Shown here piece by piece: positions 1 through 7,371 of a DNA stretch of 12,577 nt (position 1 is the stretch's first letter; every line of letters starts with the position of its first letter). The translations under genes and the position numbers were made by a program. The stretch spans positions 1 through 12,577 of the forward strand of contig CAKZUU010000382.1 in NCBI GenBank assembly GCA_937922175.1. The letters run 5' to 3'. Origin of the DNA: an uncultured Gemmataceae bacterium (lineage in GTDB: Bacteria; Planctomycetota; Planctomycetia; Gemmatales; Gemmataceae). The notes under the pieces were generated by a model. It was given only the letters and a program-made list of their open reading frames with translations. It was not told the origin of the DNA and made no database searches.

Positions 1-119
1 GCTCAACACGACGGTTTTCGATGGGGACTAGCTTAGCGGGGAGGAAGCGAGTTGCGATGGGGAGCGATCGAATCATTCGCGAGTCGGGAAGCAATCGGGG
101 TTGTCGAAGGCTTTGATGC

Positions 120-148
120 TTGCGAGCCGACAGCCGTGGTGTTACACT
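120..148 (+). promoter_or_regulatory. Candidate sigma70-type promoter for the gene at 181
   Basis: TTGCGA (120-125) and TACACT (143-148) are separated by exactly 17 bp; each matches 4 of 6 consensus bases. The predicted transcription start near 155 would give a leader of about 26 nt containing a good Shine-Dalgarno GGAGG (168-172), which fits a GTG start at 181. No in-frame coding continues from the left edge, because TAG at 34-36 closes this frame. The match is by eye only. Confidence 0.35.
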
Positions 149-180
149 CAGGCCAACTGCGCCTCTCGGAGGATCCATCC

Positions 181-792
181 GTGCCACGTCCCCAATCCCA
201 GCGATCCCAAACCTCAGCAAAAAAACGCCAATCAACACCCGAATTACCGGGCGTGGCGGCATCGTTGGAGAAGTCGACCGGCCCGGTCGATGATTCGTGT
301 TTCAGCGATATTTTGGAGCGATTCCGACATGAAGTTGGAGAATTTGAGAAAGCCGAAGGAATGACAATTTTCGAGATGCTCGTCGAACGCGGAGTGACCT
401 TGCCAGCACCGAGCGATTTGAGCGATGCTGAGCTAACCGCGGTATTGAAACGAGTCATTGATGAATTGGCTCGGTGCGGCGTGTATCTTTGCTCGACGAA
501 CCATCTCAGCGATCGGCAGCTCTACGTCACGTTGTGGTCGGATGTCCTCCACGAGAGTCGCCCTGGCGGCTCCCCGCCGGACGAGCCGTTCGTCCTCGAC
601 CTCGTGGGAAGCGGGACCGCGGAGGATATCGTGAATTGGTTGCGGTATTATGCCGATGAGGAGTCGCGCGCGTTTTGGCAAAGTTCCTTTCCGGAGGAGC
701 CGATCCTGCCCCACGAGAAGCCGCCTTATGACCGAGACCGGCATCTTCCTCGGCCCCGAAGCTCGCGCCGATCGCCGGGGCGAAGAGGATAA
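181..792 (+). CDS. Uncharacterised soluble protein, 203 aa
   Basis: I do not recognise a named family. The frame is open from a TTG at 52, but GTG at 181 is the better start: GGAGG lies 8 nt before it and a plausible promoter lies just upstream. From there the protein is 203 aa. Residues 1 to about 35 are basic and polar, rich in Gln, Ser and Lys, and look disordered. The rest looks folded: a helical stretch with many Glu and Leu, the segment LVERGVTLPAP, then a helix with DLSDAELTAVLKRVIDELA, a CGVYLCSTNHLSD segment with two Cys and one His, and a Trp/Tyr-rich part ending near a WLRYYADEESR motif. The tail is Arg/Pro-rich. There is no signal peptide or membrane segment. It converges on ruvB with 20 bp between the stop codons. 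Codon use and the SD make it a real gene; a link to DNA repair because of ruvB would be guesswork. Confidence 0.75.
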   Translation: MPRPQSQRSQTSAKKRQSTPELPGVAASLEKSTGPVDDSCFSDILERFRHEVGEFEKAEGMTIFEMLVERGVTLPAPSDLSDAELTAVLKRVIDELARCGVYLCSTNHLSDRQLYVTLWSDVLHESRPGGSPPDEPFVLDLVGSGTAEDIVNWLRYYADEESRAFWQSSFPEEPILPHEKPPYDRDRHLPRPRSSRRSPGRRG

Positions 793-812
793 CATTGGTC
801 GGCCGCGCGGGA

Positions 813-1853
813 TTATTCGTCGGGGACGTCGAACAGATTCAAGTCTCGCAGAGAAGTTTTTTTGACGGGTTTGCCCACGAGTTCATAGGCCCGAGGGGTG
901 GCGACTCGGCCCCGAGGGCTACGGATGATGTATTGCTCGCGGAGTAGATATGGTTCAACCTCGTCCGAGAGGGTGTCGGTTGGGAGGTTCATGGTGGCGG
1001 CAAGGGCCTCGACGCCGGTCGGGCCGCCGTCGAAGACGTCGATGAGCGTATCCAGATAGCGGCGGTCCTGTTTGTCCAAGCCGGCGCGATCCACCCCTGC
1101 CATGTCGAGTGCCGCGCGAGCGACATCGGCGGTAATGCGGCCATCGGCCTCGCTGGCGGCGAAATTGCGTGCCCACCATAATCGAGCGTTGGCAATACGC
1201 GGTGTTCCCCGGCTTCGTTGGGCCAACTCGTAGCTGGCGTCCTCAGTAAGGTCGGTTTGCAACTTGCCGGCATTGACCCGGATGATCGTGGCCAAATCCT
1301 CCACGGAGTAGAATTCCAGATGTTCGTGCATCTTGAAGCGATCCCGCATGGGACCGGAAAGTAATCCGCTGCGAGTGGTGGCCCCGATGAGCGTGAATCG
1401 TTTCAACGTCAGGGAAATCGTTCGTGCGTTGACTCCCTCGCCGAGGACGATGTCGACGCGGAAATCTTCCATCGCGGGATAGATGAACTCTTCGACGGCT
1501 CGCGGCATGCGATGGATCTCGTCGATGAACAGGATCGATCCTTCTTCGGCATTGGTGAGGAACGGCAGCAGATCGGCGGGTTTGGACAGAGCGGGGCCGC
1601 TGGTGATTTGCAACGAGGTACCTAATTCATTCGGGAGGACGGTGGCGAAGGTGGTTTTGCCGAGTCCGGGCGGGCCATCAAAGAGGATATGGGCCAGGGG
1701 TTCGCGGAGTTTGCGGGCAGCATTGACGGCGATTTGCAGTCGGCGAGCCACCTCCCGTTGGCCAATCACCTCTCGCAACAGTCGGGGCCGCAACGCCGCG
1801 TCACGCTGGCGCTCATCGACGGTGGGACTCGTCACAATCGGATCACGCGGCAT
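813..1853 (-). CDS. ruvB: Holliday junction branch-migration ATPase RuvB
   Basis: RuvB is the hexameric AAA+ motor that pumps DNA through the RuvA-bound Holliday junction during recombination repair. At 346 aa it has normal family length and all core motifs: Walker A GPPGLGKT (residues 60-67), Walker B LFIDE (108-112) followed by IHRM, sensor-1 region GATTRSG (157-163) and the arginine finger in MRDRF (R170). Further on come the small AAA+ lid with RSRGTPRIAN and a C-terminal winged helix (YLLREQYIIRSPRGR). An upstream in-frame TTG at 1865 would add four residues. I chose ATG at 1853 because GGAA lies at a usable distance and the resulting N-terminus is usual. It is the last gene of the minus-strand run, 68 nt after ruvA, and completes a ruvC-ruvA-ruvB set. 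I see no intrinsic terminator after its stop. Confidence 0.97.
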   Translation of the reverse strand: MPRDPIVTSPTVDERQRDAALRPRLLREVIGQREVARRLQIAVNAARKLREPLAHILFDGPPGLGKTTFATVLPNELGTSLQITSGPALSKPADLLPFLTNAEEGSILFIDEIHRMPRAVEEFIYPAMEDFRVDIVLGEGVNARTISLTLKRFTLIGATTRSGLLSGPMRDRFKMHEHLEFYSVEDLATIIRVNAGKLQTDLTEDASYELAQRSRGTPRIANARLWWARNFAASEADGRITADVARAALDMAGVDRAGLDKQDRRYLDTLIDVFDGGPTGVEALAATMNLPTDTLSDEVEPYLLREQYIIRSPRGRVATPRAYELVGKPVKKTSLRDLNLFDVPDE

Positions 1854-1921
1854 GCGAAGTTCCAACTTCCGGGTCAGGGGATCGGGCCGGTCAGCCCTAA
1901 CCGATTCCTCCTCGGCGACGG

Positions 1922-2554
1922 CTAACGCCGTTGGTAGATTTGCAGCAGCACTTCCTCGACCGTGTTGAATCGGGACCCGCGAGCTGTCACTCGATCCAGC
2001 ATTTCCCGAGCATCGCCCGGACTGTGCCCTACATGCAATAGGGCATTATAGGCCTCCGCGAGCACGTCCGTGGTTGCCGAGTCGCCCTCCGGAGGGCTTT
2101 CCTCTCCTTCGCGAGGCGGCGGCATCAGCGCGAAGCGCGTCACCTTTCGGCGCAAACTGGCCACGATCTGCTCGGCGCTCGCGGCACCGATGCCTGGCAA
2201 CGTCGTCAACCATTTGACATCCTGTCGCTGAATGGCATCGGCGATTTCCCGAATCGGGCGCGCCAATGCCCTCAACGCCTTTCGCACCCCAATCTTTTCG
2301 ACCGTGCAAAACAACTCGAAAAACTCCAACTCCGCCTCGCTGGTGAAACCGACCAATCGTGGGACGAGCCGGTTGGACATTTGATTTCCTTCGAGGAACT
2401 GGGTCGTGGGGAGGGCCACCTCTTCTCCAACCCTCAATTGAAGCTGACGACGCACACACTCGGGTACAAGGACTTGATACTCGAGCGGGCCGACCTGGAG
2501 GCGGATCTCCTCGTCGAGGACCCGGTTGATCACTCCCCGAATCTGGCTAATCAT
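1922..2554 (-). CDS. ruvA: Holliday junction DNA-binding protein RuvA
   Basis: RuvA forms tetramers that hold the Holliday junction in a square-planar form and load RuvB. The 210-aa product has the three expected parts: an OB-fold (about 1-70, starting MISQIRGVI), a double helix-hairpin-helix domain (about 71-140) and, after a flexible acidic/proline-rich linker (about 145-160), a RuvB-binding helical domain (161-210). The second hairpin is canonical (LPGIGAASAEQI, 119-130). The first is not: VEKIGVRKAL (85-94) lacks the usual Gly-x-Gly. The acidic-pin loop of the OB domain is four residues longer than in E. coli and shows one acidic residue (E55) where E. coli has Glu-Asp. The start is ATG with GGAGG 6 nt upstream. 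It overlaps the end of ruvC by 8 nt (ATGATTAG), suggesting translational coupling. The identity is firm from domain order, length and neighbours. Confidence 0.95.
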   Translation of the reverse strand: MISQIRGVINRVLDEEIRLQVGPLEYQVLVPECVRRQLQLRVGEEVALPTTQFLEGNQMSNRLVPRLVGFTSEAELEFFELFCTVEKIGVRKALRALARPIREIADAIQRQDVKWLTTLPGIGAASAEQIVASLRRKVTRFALMPPPREGEESPPEGDSATTDVLAEAYNALLHVGHSPGDAREMLDRVTARGSRFNTVEEVLLQIYQRR

Positions 2555-3122
2555 CCGACGCCTCCGCGGGTCGGTTCAACGTCCGGTGAGACGCACCCTG
2601 CCGGGATAAGCGAGGATGGATGGCAGCACGCTGGAGGTGAAAATGGCAGAGGGCTACTGCCAAGGCGTCGGCCACATCCGAGGGTTCCGGCACCTGGGGC
2701 AATCTCAATTCTCGACAAATCGCCAGTTGGATCTGGGTCTTCGGTGCTCGGCCGTTTCCCGTGATGGTCTTTTTGATCGTCGTGGCCGGATAGCTCGTCA
2801 CCTCCAACCCTCTCTGGGCACCCCCCAAGAGCAAGACACCTCGGGCATGTCCCATGAGAATCGCCGTCCGTGGATGTTTGTAGTGGGCGTAAAGTTGCTC
2901 AACGGCAAGAACGTCCGGATGAAATTGATCCAGAATCTCCATCAGACTGTCGTACAGTGAGCGGAGTCGATCGACCAAGTCGGAACCGCCTCGTCGTTGG
3001 GGGAGCCGGATGACGCCGGCTTCTCGCACGATCGGCCCCGTGGAACTTCCTTCCAACAGTCCATAACCAGTGACCTGAAGGCCAGGGTCGATGCCGAGAA
3101 TGATCCTTGTGGAATTCAACAT
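2547..3122 (-). CDS. ruvC: Holliday junction resolvase RuvC
   Basis: RuvC is the dimeric RNase H-fold endonuclease that cuts Holliday junctions after RuvAB branch migration. With the start at ATG 3122 it is 191 aa. The four catalytic acids are in place: D12 (GIDPG), E75 (AVEQLY), and D149 and D152 in PSDVADALAVA. The conserved TTIKKTITGNGRA block is at 114-126. The reading frame extends back to 3218, but that would add 32 Arg/Gly/Asp-rich residues and overlap cysS, and the family begins right at the strand containing GIDPG. The SD before 3122 is weak; a GGGGGAG lies about 15 nt upstream. Residues after about 165 form a short basic tail beyond the usual core. It sits 55 nt after cysS and overlaps ruvA by 8 nt. 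Confidence 0.95.
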   Translation of the reverse strand: MLNSTRIILGIDPGLQVTGYGLLEGSSTGPIVREAGVIRLPQRRGGSDLVDRLRSLYDSLMEILDQFHPDVLAVEQLYAHYKHPRTAILMGHARGVLLLGGAQRGLEVTSYPATTIKKTITGNGRAPKTQIQLAICRELRLPQVPEPSDVADALAVALCHFHLQRAAIHPRLSRQGASHRTLNRPAEASDD

Positions 3123-3177
3123 GGAGTCATCGTATGGCTCCCCCGCCCGCGAATTTCCATCCTTGTGCGTGCCACCG

Positions 3178-4728
3178 TCAGGCTCGCCGCCACGTCGTCC
3201 CGGTCGGGCGATCTTCAAGAACGATGCCCAGCTCGGCCAGACGCTGTCGGATCAAATCGGTTTGTGCGAAAAGGGCTTTTTTCGCGGGGTCATCCTTGCC
3301 AGGGATTTTTTTGGCTTCCGCTCGCAAGTTGTTTCTCAGGTCGATCAAAAGCTGCATCAACCCCCCGACCAACTGACCATCCGCGCCCAACGCCAGCGAC
3401 GCCGGCGCGGACCAAAAGAGGCCAAGAATCTGCCCCAATTCCTTGAGTAGCATCGCTCCTTGTCGAAAGACCTGTCCTTCGGGGCTGTCGAGGTCTTGAG
3501 CACTTTCGAGCTTTCCCGTGTCGGCGGTGCGATTCAAAAAGGAGGCTAACTCGAACAAGACGGCCGTCGCTCCTCCAGTGTTAAAATCGTCATCCATGTG
3601 ATGGCGAAATCGCTGTTGGAAATCGCGAAGGGGCGGAGGATAGTCGGTGCTTGCCCGGGTTGGAGCTTTTAATTCGTGAAACGCAGTACCGGTGATGCGT
3701 TGATATCGTTCGGCCAGGCGTTCAAATGTCGCGTAAGCTTTTCGAGCCGCTTCGATGGACGTGGGAATCGGATCTTTCTCGCGGTCCCAAACGCCTAGGT
3801 CGATCGGGGAAGTGTAATGCGTATTGAGGATGAAAAATCGCAAAACTTCACCGCTGACGTGTTTCAACGCATCAGCGACGTTGAGGACGTTCCCGATCGA
3901 CCCCGCCATTTTATCTTCTTTCCCTTCTTTGCTACGGAGCTTGAGTAGTCCGTTGTGCATCCAAATGCGGGCAAAGGTCTTACCCGTGGCGGACTCGCTT
4001 TGAGCTAACTCGTTTTCGTGATGCGGAAACTTCAGATCCAGGCCGCCGCCGTGGATATCAATCGTCTCGCCGAGGAGCGTGGTGCTCATCACGGAGCATT
4101 CGATGTGCCAACCTGGTCGTCCCGGTCCCCACGGGCTTTCCCAGGTCACCTCGGGCGGCTCCCCGGGTTTCGCTCCTTTCCACAGCGCGAAATCACCCGG
4201 GTTTCGCTTGTGCGGGTTCGGCTCGATCCGACCTCCCTCGGCCATTTGCTCCGGGTCGCGATTGCACAACTTCCCGTAATCCTCGTCTTTGGACACGTCG
4301 AACCAGACCGATCCACCGGCGGGGTAGGCGTAACCTTTCGCAATCAGGTGGCCAATCATGCGAATCATTCCGCCGATGTGTTCGGTGGCCCGAGGGAAGG
4401 CGTCCACTCCCGTGACGTTCAGCTGTTTCAAGCACTCAAAATAGTCCTCGGTCATTCGCTGGGCCAACGCCGGGACAGTAGTGCCCAACTCGGCGGATCG
4501 CGCGATCAGTTTGTCGTCCACGTCGGTGATGTTGACGACCCAGCGCACTGAGAAGCCCAGGTAGGTCAGGTAGCGCTTCACGGTGTCGAAAATGACCGGC
4601 CCGACCATGTGGCCAATGTGGCTGGGCTTGTACACCGTCGGACCGCAAACATACATCGTTACGGTCTCGCCGGGCTGCTTCGGGAACGGTTCTTTGCGAC
4701 GAGTCAGCGTATTGTACACCTGCAACAT
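3178..4728 (-). CDS. cysS: Cysteinyl-tRNA synthetase
   Basis: A class I aminoacyl-tRNA synthetase that attaches cysteine to tRNA-Cys in the cytoplasm. The 516-aa product shows the family landmarks: CGPTVY (28-33), HIGH (37-40) and the zinc site made by C28, C211 (HIECSV), H236 and E240 (HHENE). The C-terminal half carries the helical anticodon-binding (DALR-type) region and is somewhat longer than the usual 460-490 aa. The KMSKS loop reads KMAGS (273-277), followed by IGN; Lys and the last Ser are kept. I chose ATG 4728 because AGAGGTGA lies about 6 nt before it and MLQVYNTLTRRKEPF is the normal beginning. The upstream in-frame ATG at 4749 and the longer frame to 4845 lack a good SD and the latter runs into ispF. 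It sits between ispF (53 nt) and ruvC (55 nt). Confidence 0.96.
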   Translation of the reverse strand: MLQVYNTLTRRKEPFPKQPGETVTMYVCGPTVYKPSHIGHMVGPVIFDTVKRYLTYLGFSVRWVVNITDVDDKLIARSAELGTTVPALAQRMTEDYFECLKQLNVTGVDAFPRATEHIGGMIRMIGHLIAKGYAYPAGGSVWFDVSKDEDYGKLCNRDPEQMAEGGRIEPNPHKRNPGDFALWKGAKPGEPPEVTWESPWGPGRPGWHIECSVMSTTLLGETIDIHGGGLDLKFPHHENELAQSESATGKTFARIWMHNGLLKLRSKEGKEDKMAGSIGNVLNVADALKHVSGEVLRFFILNTHYTSPIDLGVWDREKDPIPTSIEAARKAYATFERLAERYQRITGTAFHELKAPTRASTDYPPPLRDFQQRFRHHMDDDFNTGGATAVLFELASFLNRTADTGKLESAQDLDSPEGQVFRQGAMLLKELGQILGLFWSAPASLALGADGQLVGGLMQLLIDLRNNLRAEAKKIPGKDDPAKKALFAQTDLIRQRLAELGIVLEDRPTGTTWRRA

Positions 4729-4781
4729 CGGCTTCACCTCTCGCGTCATCGGGCCGTCCAAGCGTTGCTCCTTGGGGTGCG

Positions 4782-5303
4782 TCAAAAGGACGACGAGTTC
4801 CCAAGAGGTTCTTCGGATCGTGCCAGCAAGACAATGGCCAAACAAGCGATGGCTTCCGCTCGCCCGATGTGTCCCACACGCTCTCCTGTTTTTGCCTTGA
4901 CGTTCACGTTCGTCTCGTCAAGCTCCAGCAAACTGGCCAGGGACTCCCGGATCCGGGTTTTCAGGGGGCCCAGCTTCGGCTCTTGAGCAAGGATCGTGAC
5001 GTCGACATTCACCGTGACCCAGCCGAGAGATTTCAAGCGATTCATCGTCTCGCGGAGGAAGCGGGTCGAGTTGGCCTGGGCCCAGCGGGGATCATCATCG
5101 GGGTACGATTCACCGATGTCTCCCAAGCCCGCCGCTCCCAACATCGCATCGGTCAGGGCGTGAAGCACGACGTCGGCATCGGAGTGACCGGCCAACCCGC
5201 GCGGATGCTCGATGCGAACGCCACCGAGAATCAGCGGTCGGCCCAGCTCCAAGCGGTGAGTGTCGTGACCGAGTCCGACGCGGTAGGGGCATCTGTTCAT
5301 CAT
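4782..5303 (-). CDS. ispF: 2-C-methyl-D-erythritol 2,4-cyclodiphosphate synthase IspF
   Basis: IspF converts 4-diphosphocytidyl-methylerythritol 2-phosphate to the 2,4-cyclodiphosphate with loss of CMP in the non-mevalonate isoprenoid pathway. The 173-aa protein has the metal ligands D14 and H16 (GHDTHRL) and H48 (VLHALTDAMLGA), the AGHSDAD loop, the D62-containing GLGDIG motif and the C-terminal NVKAKTGERVGHIGR segment that shapes the CMP pocket. Two ATGs are adjacent (5303 and 5300), neither with a clear SD; the frame is open to a TTG at 5354 but the usual fold begins at YRVGLGHD. The C-terminus is about 10 residues longer than typical. It lies 56 nt after dnaB and 53 nt before cysS. IspD is not in the window. 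Confidence 0.96.
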   Translation of the reverse strand: MMNRCPYRVGLGHDTHRLELGRPLILGGVRIEHPRGLAGHSDADVVLHALTDAMLGAAGLGDIGESYPDDDPRWAQANSTRFLRETMNRLKSLGWVTVNVDVTILAQEPKLGPLKTRIRESLASLLELDETNVNVKAKTGERVGHIGRAEAIACLAIVLLARSEEPLGNSSSF

Positions 5304-5359
5304 GCCAGCGATTGTAGCAATCGGATCAACGCACGTTGAGCGGGAGGGAGACAAGCGTC

Positions 5360-6712
5360 TCAGTCACCGATGTCGAATGCAGCCCCGACCATGTAGTTCT
5401 CGAAGCGCATGAACTGTTTGAGATACGCCAAGGTGCATTCGCCCGTCGGACCATTACGCTGCTTGGCGATGATCACCTCGATCACATTGTCGTCCTGACT
5501 GCCATCGAATTTCCCGGGGCGGTGCAACAGGAGAACGGTGTCGGCATCCTGCTCGAGGCTGCCCGATTCTCGAAGGTCGGCGAGGCGCGGGCGATGATCT
5601 TGGCGGTCTTCCGAAGCTCGATTGACTTGCGCCAAGGCCAGCACCGGAATTTTCAATTCCCGCGCGAGGAATTTCAGCCGGCGGGAAATCTGCGCGACCT
5701 GCTCCTGGCGCGAGTCGCGGCGGTTCTCTGGCTCGATCAATTGTAAATAGTCGATCACGACCATCCGAATCTGGTGCCGACGTAGCAAGCGGCGAGCATT
5801 TGCCGCGATCCGAAGCATACTCTGGGCTGGGGTATCATCGATGAACAGCCGAGCCTGCCGCAGCACATCTCCCGCGTCGATCAGTTTGCGCATGTCGTCG
5901 CTGTTGAGTCGGCCGGTGCGCAGCCGGTGACTGTCGACGCGGGCTTGGCAGCACAGCAGCCGCTCTGCTAATTCGATCCGCGATTGTTCCAGACTGACGA
6001 AGAAAACCGGGGCTTGTTCCTCGACAACAATGTGCCGGACCACGTTCAAGGCGAACGCTGTCTTGCCGACGCTCGGCCGAGCCGCCAAAAGGATCAACTC
6101 GCTGTTCTGCAACCCGGCAGTTCGCTCGTCCAAATCGACGAAGCCGGTGGGCAAGCCGCTGGTCGTCAAGTGAGCCTTGCTGGTTCGTTGGTCGATGCGG
6201 GCGTAGGCTTCGTCAAGGGCTTGAATCAGGTCGATCGTTTGCCCGGTGACACCCAGCTCGGCGATTTCCAGGATTTGTCGTTCGGCGCTTTCGAGGAGTT
6301 GGTCGGCGGGATACGCTTGATCGTACGCATCGCGAAGGATTTCGGTGGTGGCATGGATCAAACTGCGGGTGATACCTTTGTCTCGAACGATACGGGCATA
6401 GTATTCGGCATTGGCAGCGGTGGGGGCCGCCTCCCAGAGTTCCGCCAAGTACGAATAACTGCCGACATCTTCCAAGGCCTTCTCATCGCGAAGGTGCTCC
6501 GCCAGGATCACCAGATCGACCGGATTTCCCCGATCATAGATGCGAGTGATGGCCTCGAAGATTTTCTGGTGTGCGGCGTAGTAGAAATTTTCCGCCCGCA
6601 GCAGGTTGATCATGTCGGGAATCACCGAATTGTCCCGCAGCATGCTTCCGAGCACGCAGCGTTCCGCCTCCCGACTCTGCGGAGGGACACGTTCGATTCC
6701 CGGATCAGACAT
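5360..6712 (-). CDS. dnaB: Replicative DNA helicase DnaB
   Basis: DnaB is the hexameric 5'-3' helicase that unwinds DNA at the replication fork and interacts with primase. The 450-aa protein has the usual length and layout: an N-terminal helical domain (about 10-110, beginning REAERCVLGSML), a linker helix (about 115-175) and a RecA-type ATPase domain. Visible motifs are Walker A ARPSVGKT (211-218), Walker B MVVIDYLQL (317-325), the motif ending LALAQVNR (358-365), the ADLRESGSLEQDAD block (378-391) and the arginine-finger region KQRNGPTG (417-424). There is no intein interruption. The ATG at 6712 has only a weak SD (GCAGG). Upstream is rplI, 97 nt away, with two stem-loops between them. The position after rplI is common in bacteria. 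Confidence 0.97.
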   Translation of the reverse strand: MSDPGIERVPPQSREAERCVLGSMLRDNSVIPDMINLLRAENFYYAAHQKIFEAITRIYDRGNPVDLVILAEHLRDEKALEDVGSYSYLAELWEAAPTAANAEYYARIVRDKGITRSLIHATTEILRDAYDQAYPADQLLESAERQILEIAELGVTGQTIDLIQALDEAYARIDQRTSKAHLTTSGLPTGFVDLDERTAGLQNSELILLAARPSVGKTAFALNVVRHIVVEEQAPVFFVSLEQSRIELAERLLCCQARVDSHRLRTGRLNSDDMRKLIDAGDVLRQARLFIDDTPAQSMLRIAANARRLLRRHQIRMVVIDYLQLIEPENRRDSRQEQVAQISRRLKFLARELKIPVLALAQVNRASEDRQDHRPRLADLRESGSLEQDADTVLLLHRPGKFDGSQDDNVIEVIIAKQRNGPTGECTLAYLKQFMRFENYMVGAAFDIGD

Positions 6713-6730
6713 CCACGGACCTGCAATCCC

Positions 6731-6773
6731 GCGCGAGCTTCACACTCGCGCTGTCACCGGCTGACGAGAGCCG
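6731..6773 (-). other. Two tandem stem-loops between rplI and dnaB
   Basis: Read on the minus strand, the first is CGGCT / AGCCG with a 6-nt loop (6758-6773). The second is a perfect 7-bp GCGCGAG / CTCGCGC stem with a 7-nt loop (6731-6751). Neither is followed by a T-run, so they are not normal intrinsic terminators. They sit directly before the weak dnaB ribosome-binding region. A role in mRNA processing, partial termination or stability between an abundant ribosomal protein and a scarce helicase is inference. Confidence 0.45.
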
Positions 6774-6809
6774 AACCAGTGCTCACCGTTGGCCGTCGCT
6801 CCCAATTCA

Positions 6810-7313
6810 CTATCGGTCGACGGGTTTGACGACGGTGACTTGGACTTTGGTTTCGATGTTGTAACCAAGGTTCAGCGGCACTTCATACAGACCGCATTCC
6901 TTGAACACACCATCCAATTTGACCATGTCCGCTTCGACGTTGAGGTTTCGTGCTTTCAGGGCTTTGCTGATCTCTTTCGGGCCGACCGAACCGTACAGGT
7001 GACCATTTTCGTCCGCGTTGGCTTCGATACTCACGTTCAACCGCTGAATCTGTTCAGCCAGAACACGCAAGTCGGCGATCTTGGCCTCCAAGGCGGATCG
7101 GACCCGTTCTTTGTAACGCTCCAGTCGCTTCAGGTTGTGCTCGGAGGGGATCGTCGCCAGGCTATTCGGCAGCAAATAGTTGCGCGCGTATCCCGGTCGC
7201 ACTTCCACGATGTCGCCTTGCTTGCCCAAATGGGGAACGTCTTCGATCAGCATCAATTTAATGTTGCCGTGCGATGTTCGCGGAATTTTCAATCGTTTCG
7301 ATTTCGTGCTCAT
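6810..7313 (-). CDS. rplI: 50S ribosomal protein L9
   Basis: L9 binds 23S rRNA near the L1 stalk and extends from the large subunit; it supports translational fidelity. The 167-aa product contains the N-terminal signature LIEDVPHLGKQGDIVEV followed by RPGYARNYLLP, the long connecting helix (about 60-95) and the C-terminal domain with ENGHLYGSVGPKEIS. An extra basic N-terminus of about 17 residues (MSTKSKRLKIPRTSHG) precedes the usual first strand. The start is supported by GAGGTGA about 9 nt upstream, whereas the internal Met21 would cut the first strand, so the extension is likely real. It lies 58 nt after ssb. The rpsR gene often found just before rplI is absent. Confidence 0.96.
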   Translation of the reverse strand: MSTKSKRLKIPRTSHGNIKLMLIEDVPHLGKQGDIVEVRPGYARNYLLPNSLATIPSEHNLKRLERYKERVRSALEAKIADLRVLAEQIQRLNVSIEANADENGHLYGSVGPKEISKALKARNLNVEADMVKLDGVFKECGLYEVPLNLGYNIETKVQVTVVKPVDR

Positions 7314-7371
7314 TGCAATAACTCACCTCGGATACCGCCGGCTGAATCGAACGATCTCAACCGGGAATCTT

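Noticed and set aside
853..865. Run of seven A (minus strand) near the ruvB 3' end as a frameshift site
   Set aside because: The run is not in the X-XXY-YYZ phase needed for -1 slippage, and the normal frame already gives a full-length RuvB.
1483..1968. 161-aa plus-strand ORF opposite ruvB
   Set aside because: Antisense shadow of ruvB with Arg/Ser-rich composition, common in GC-rich genes. Other long antisense frames over cysS and dnaB were rejected for the same reason.
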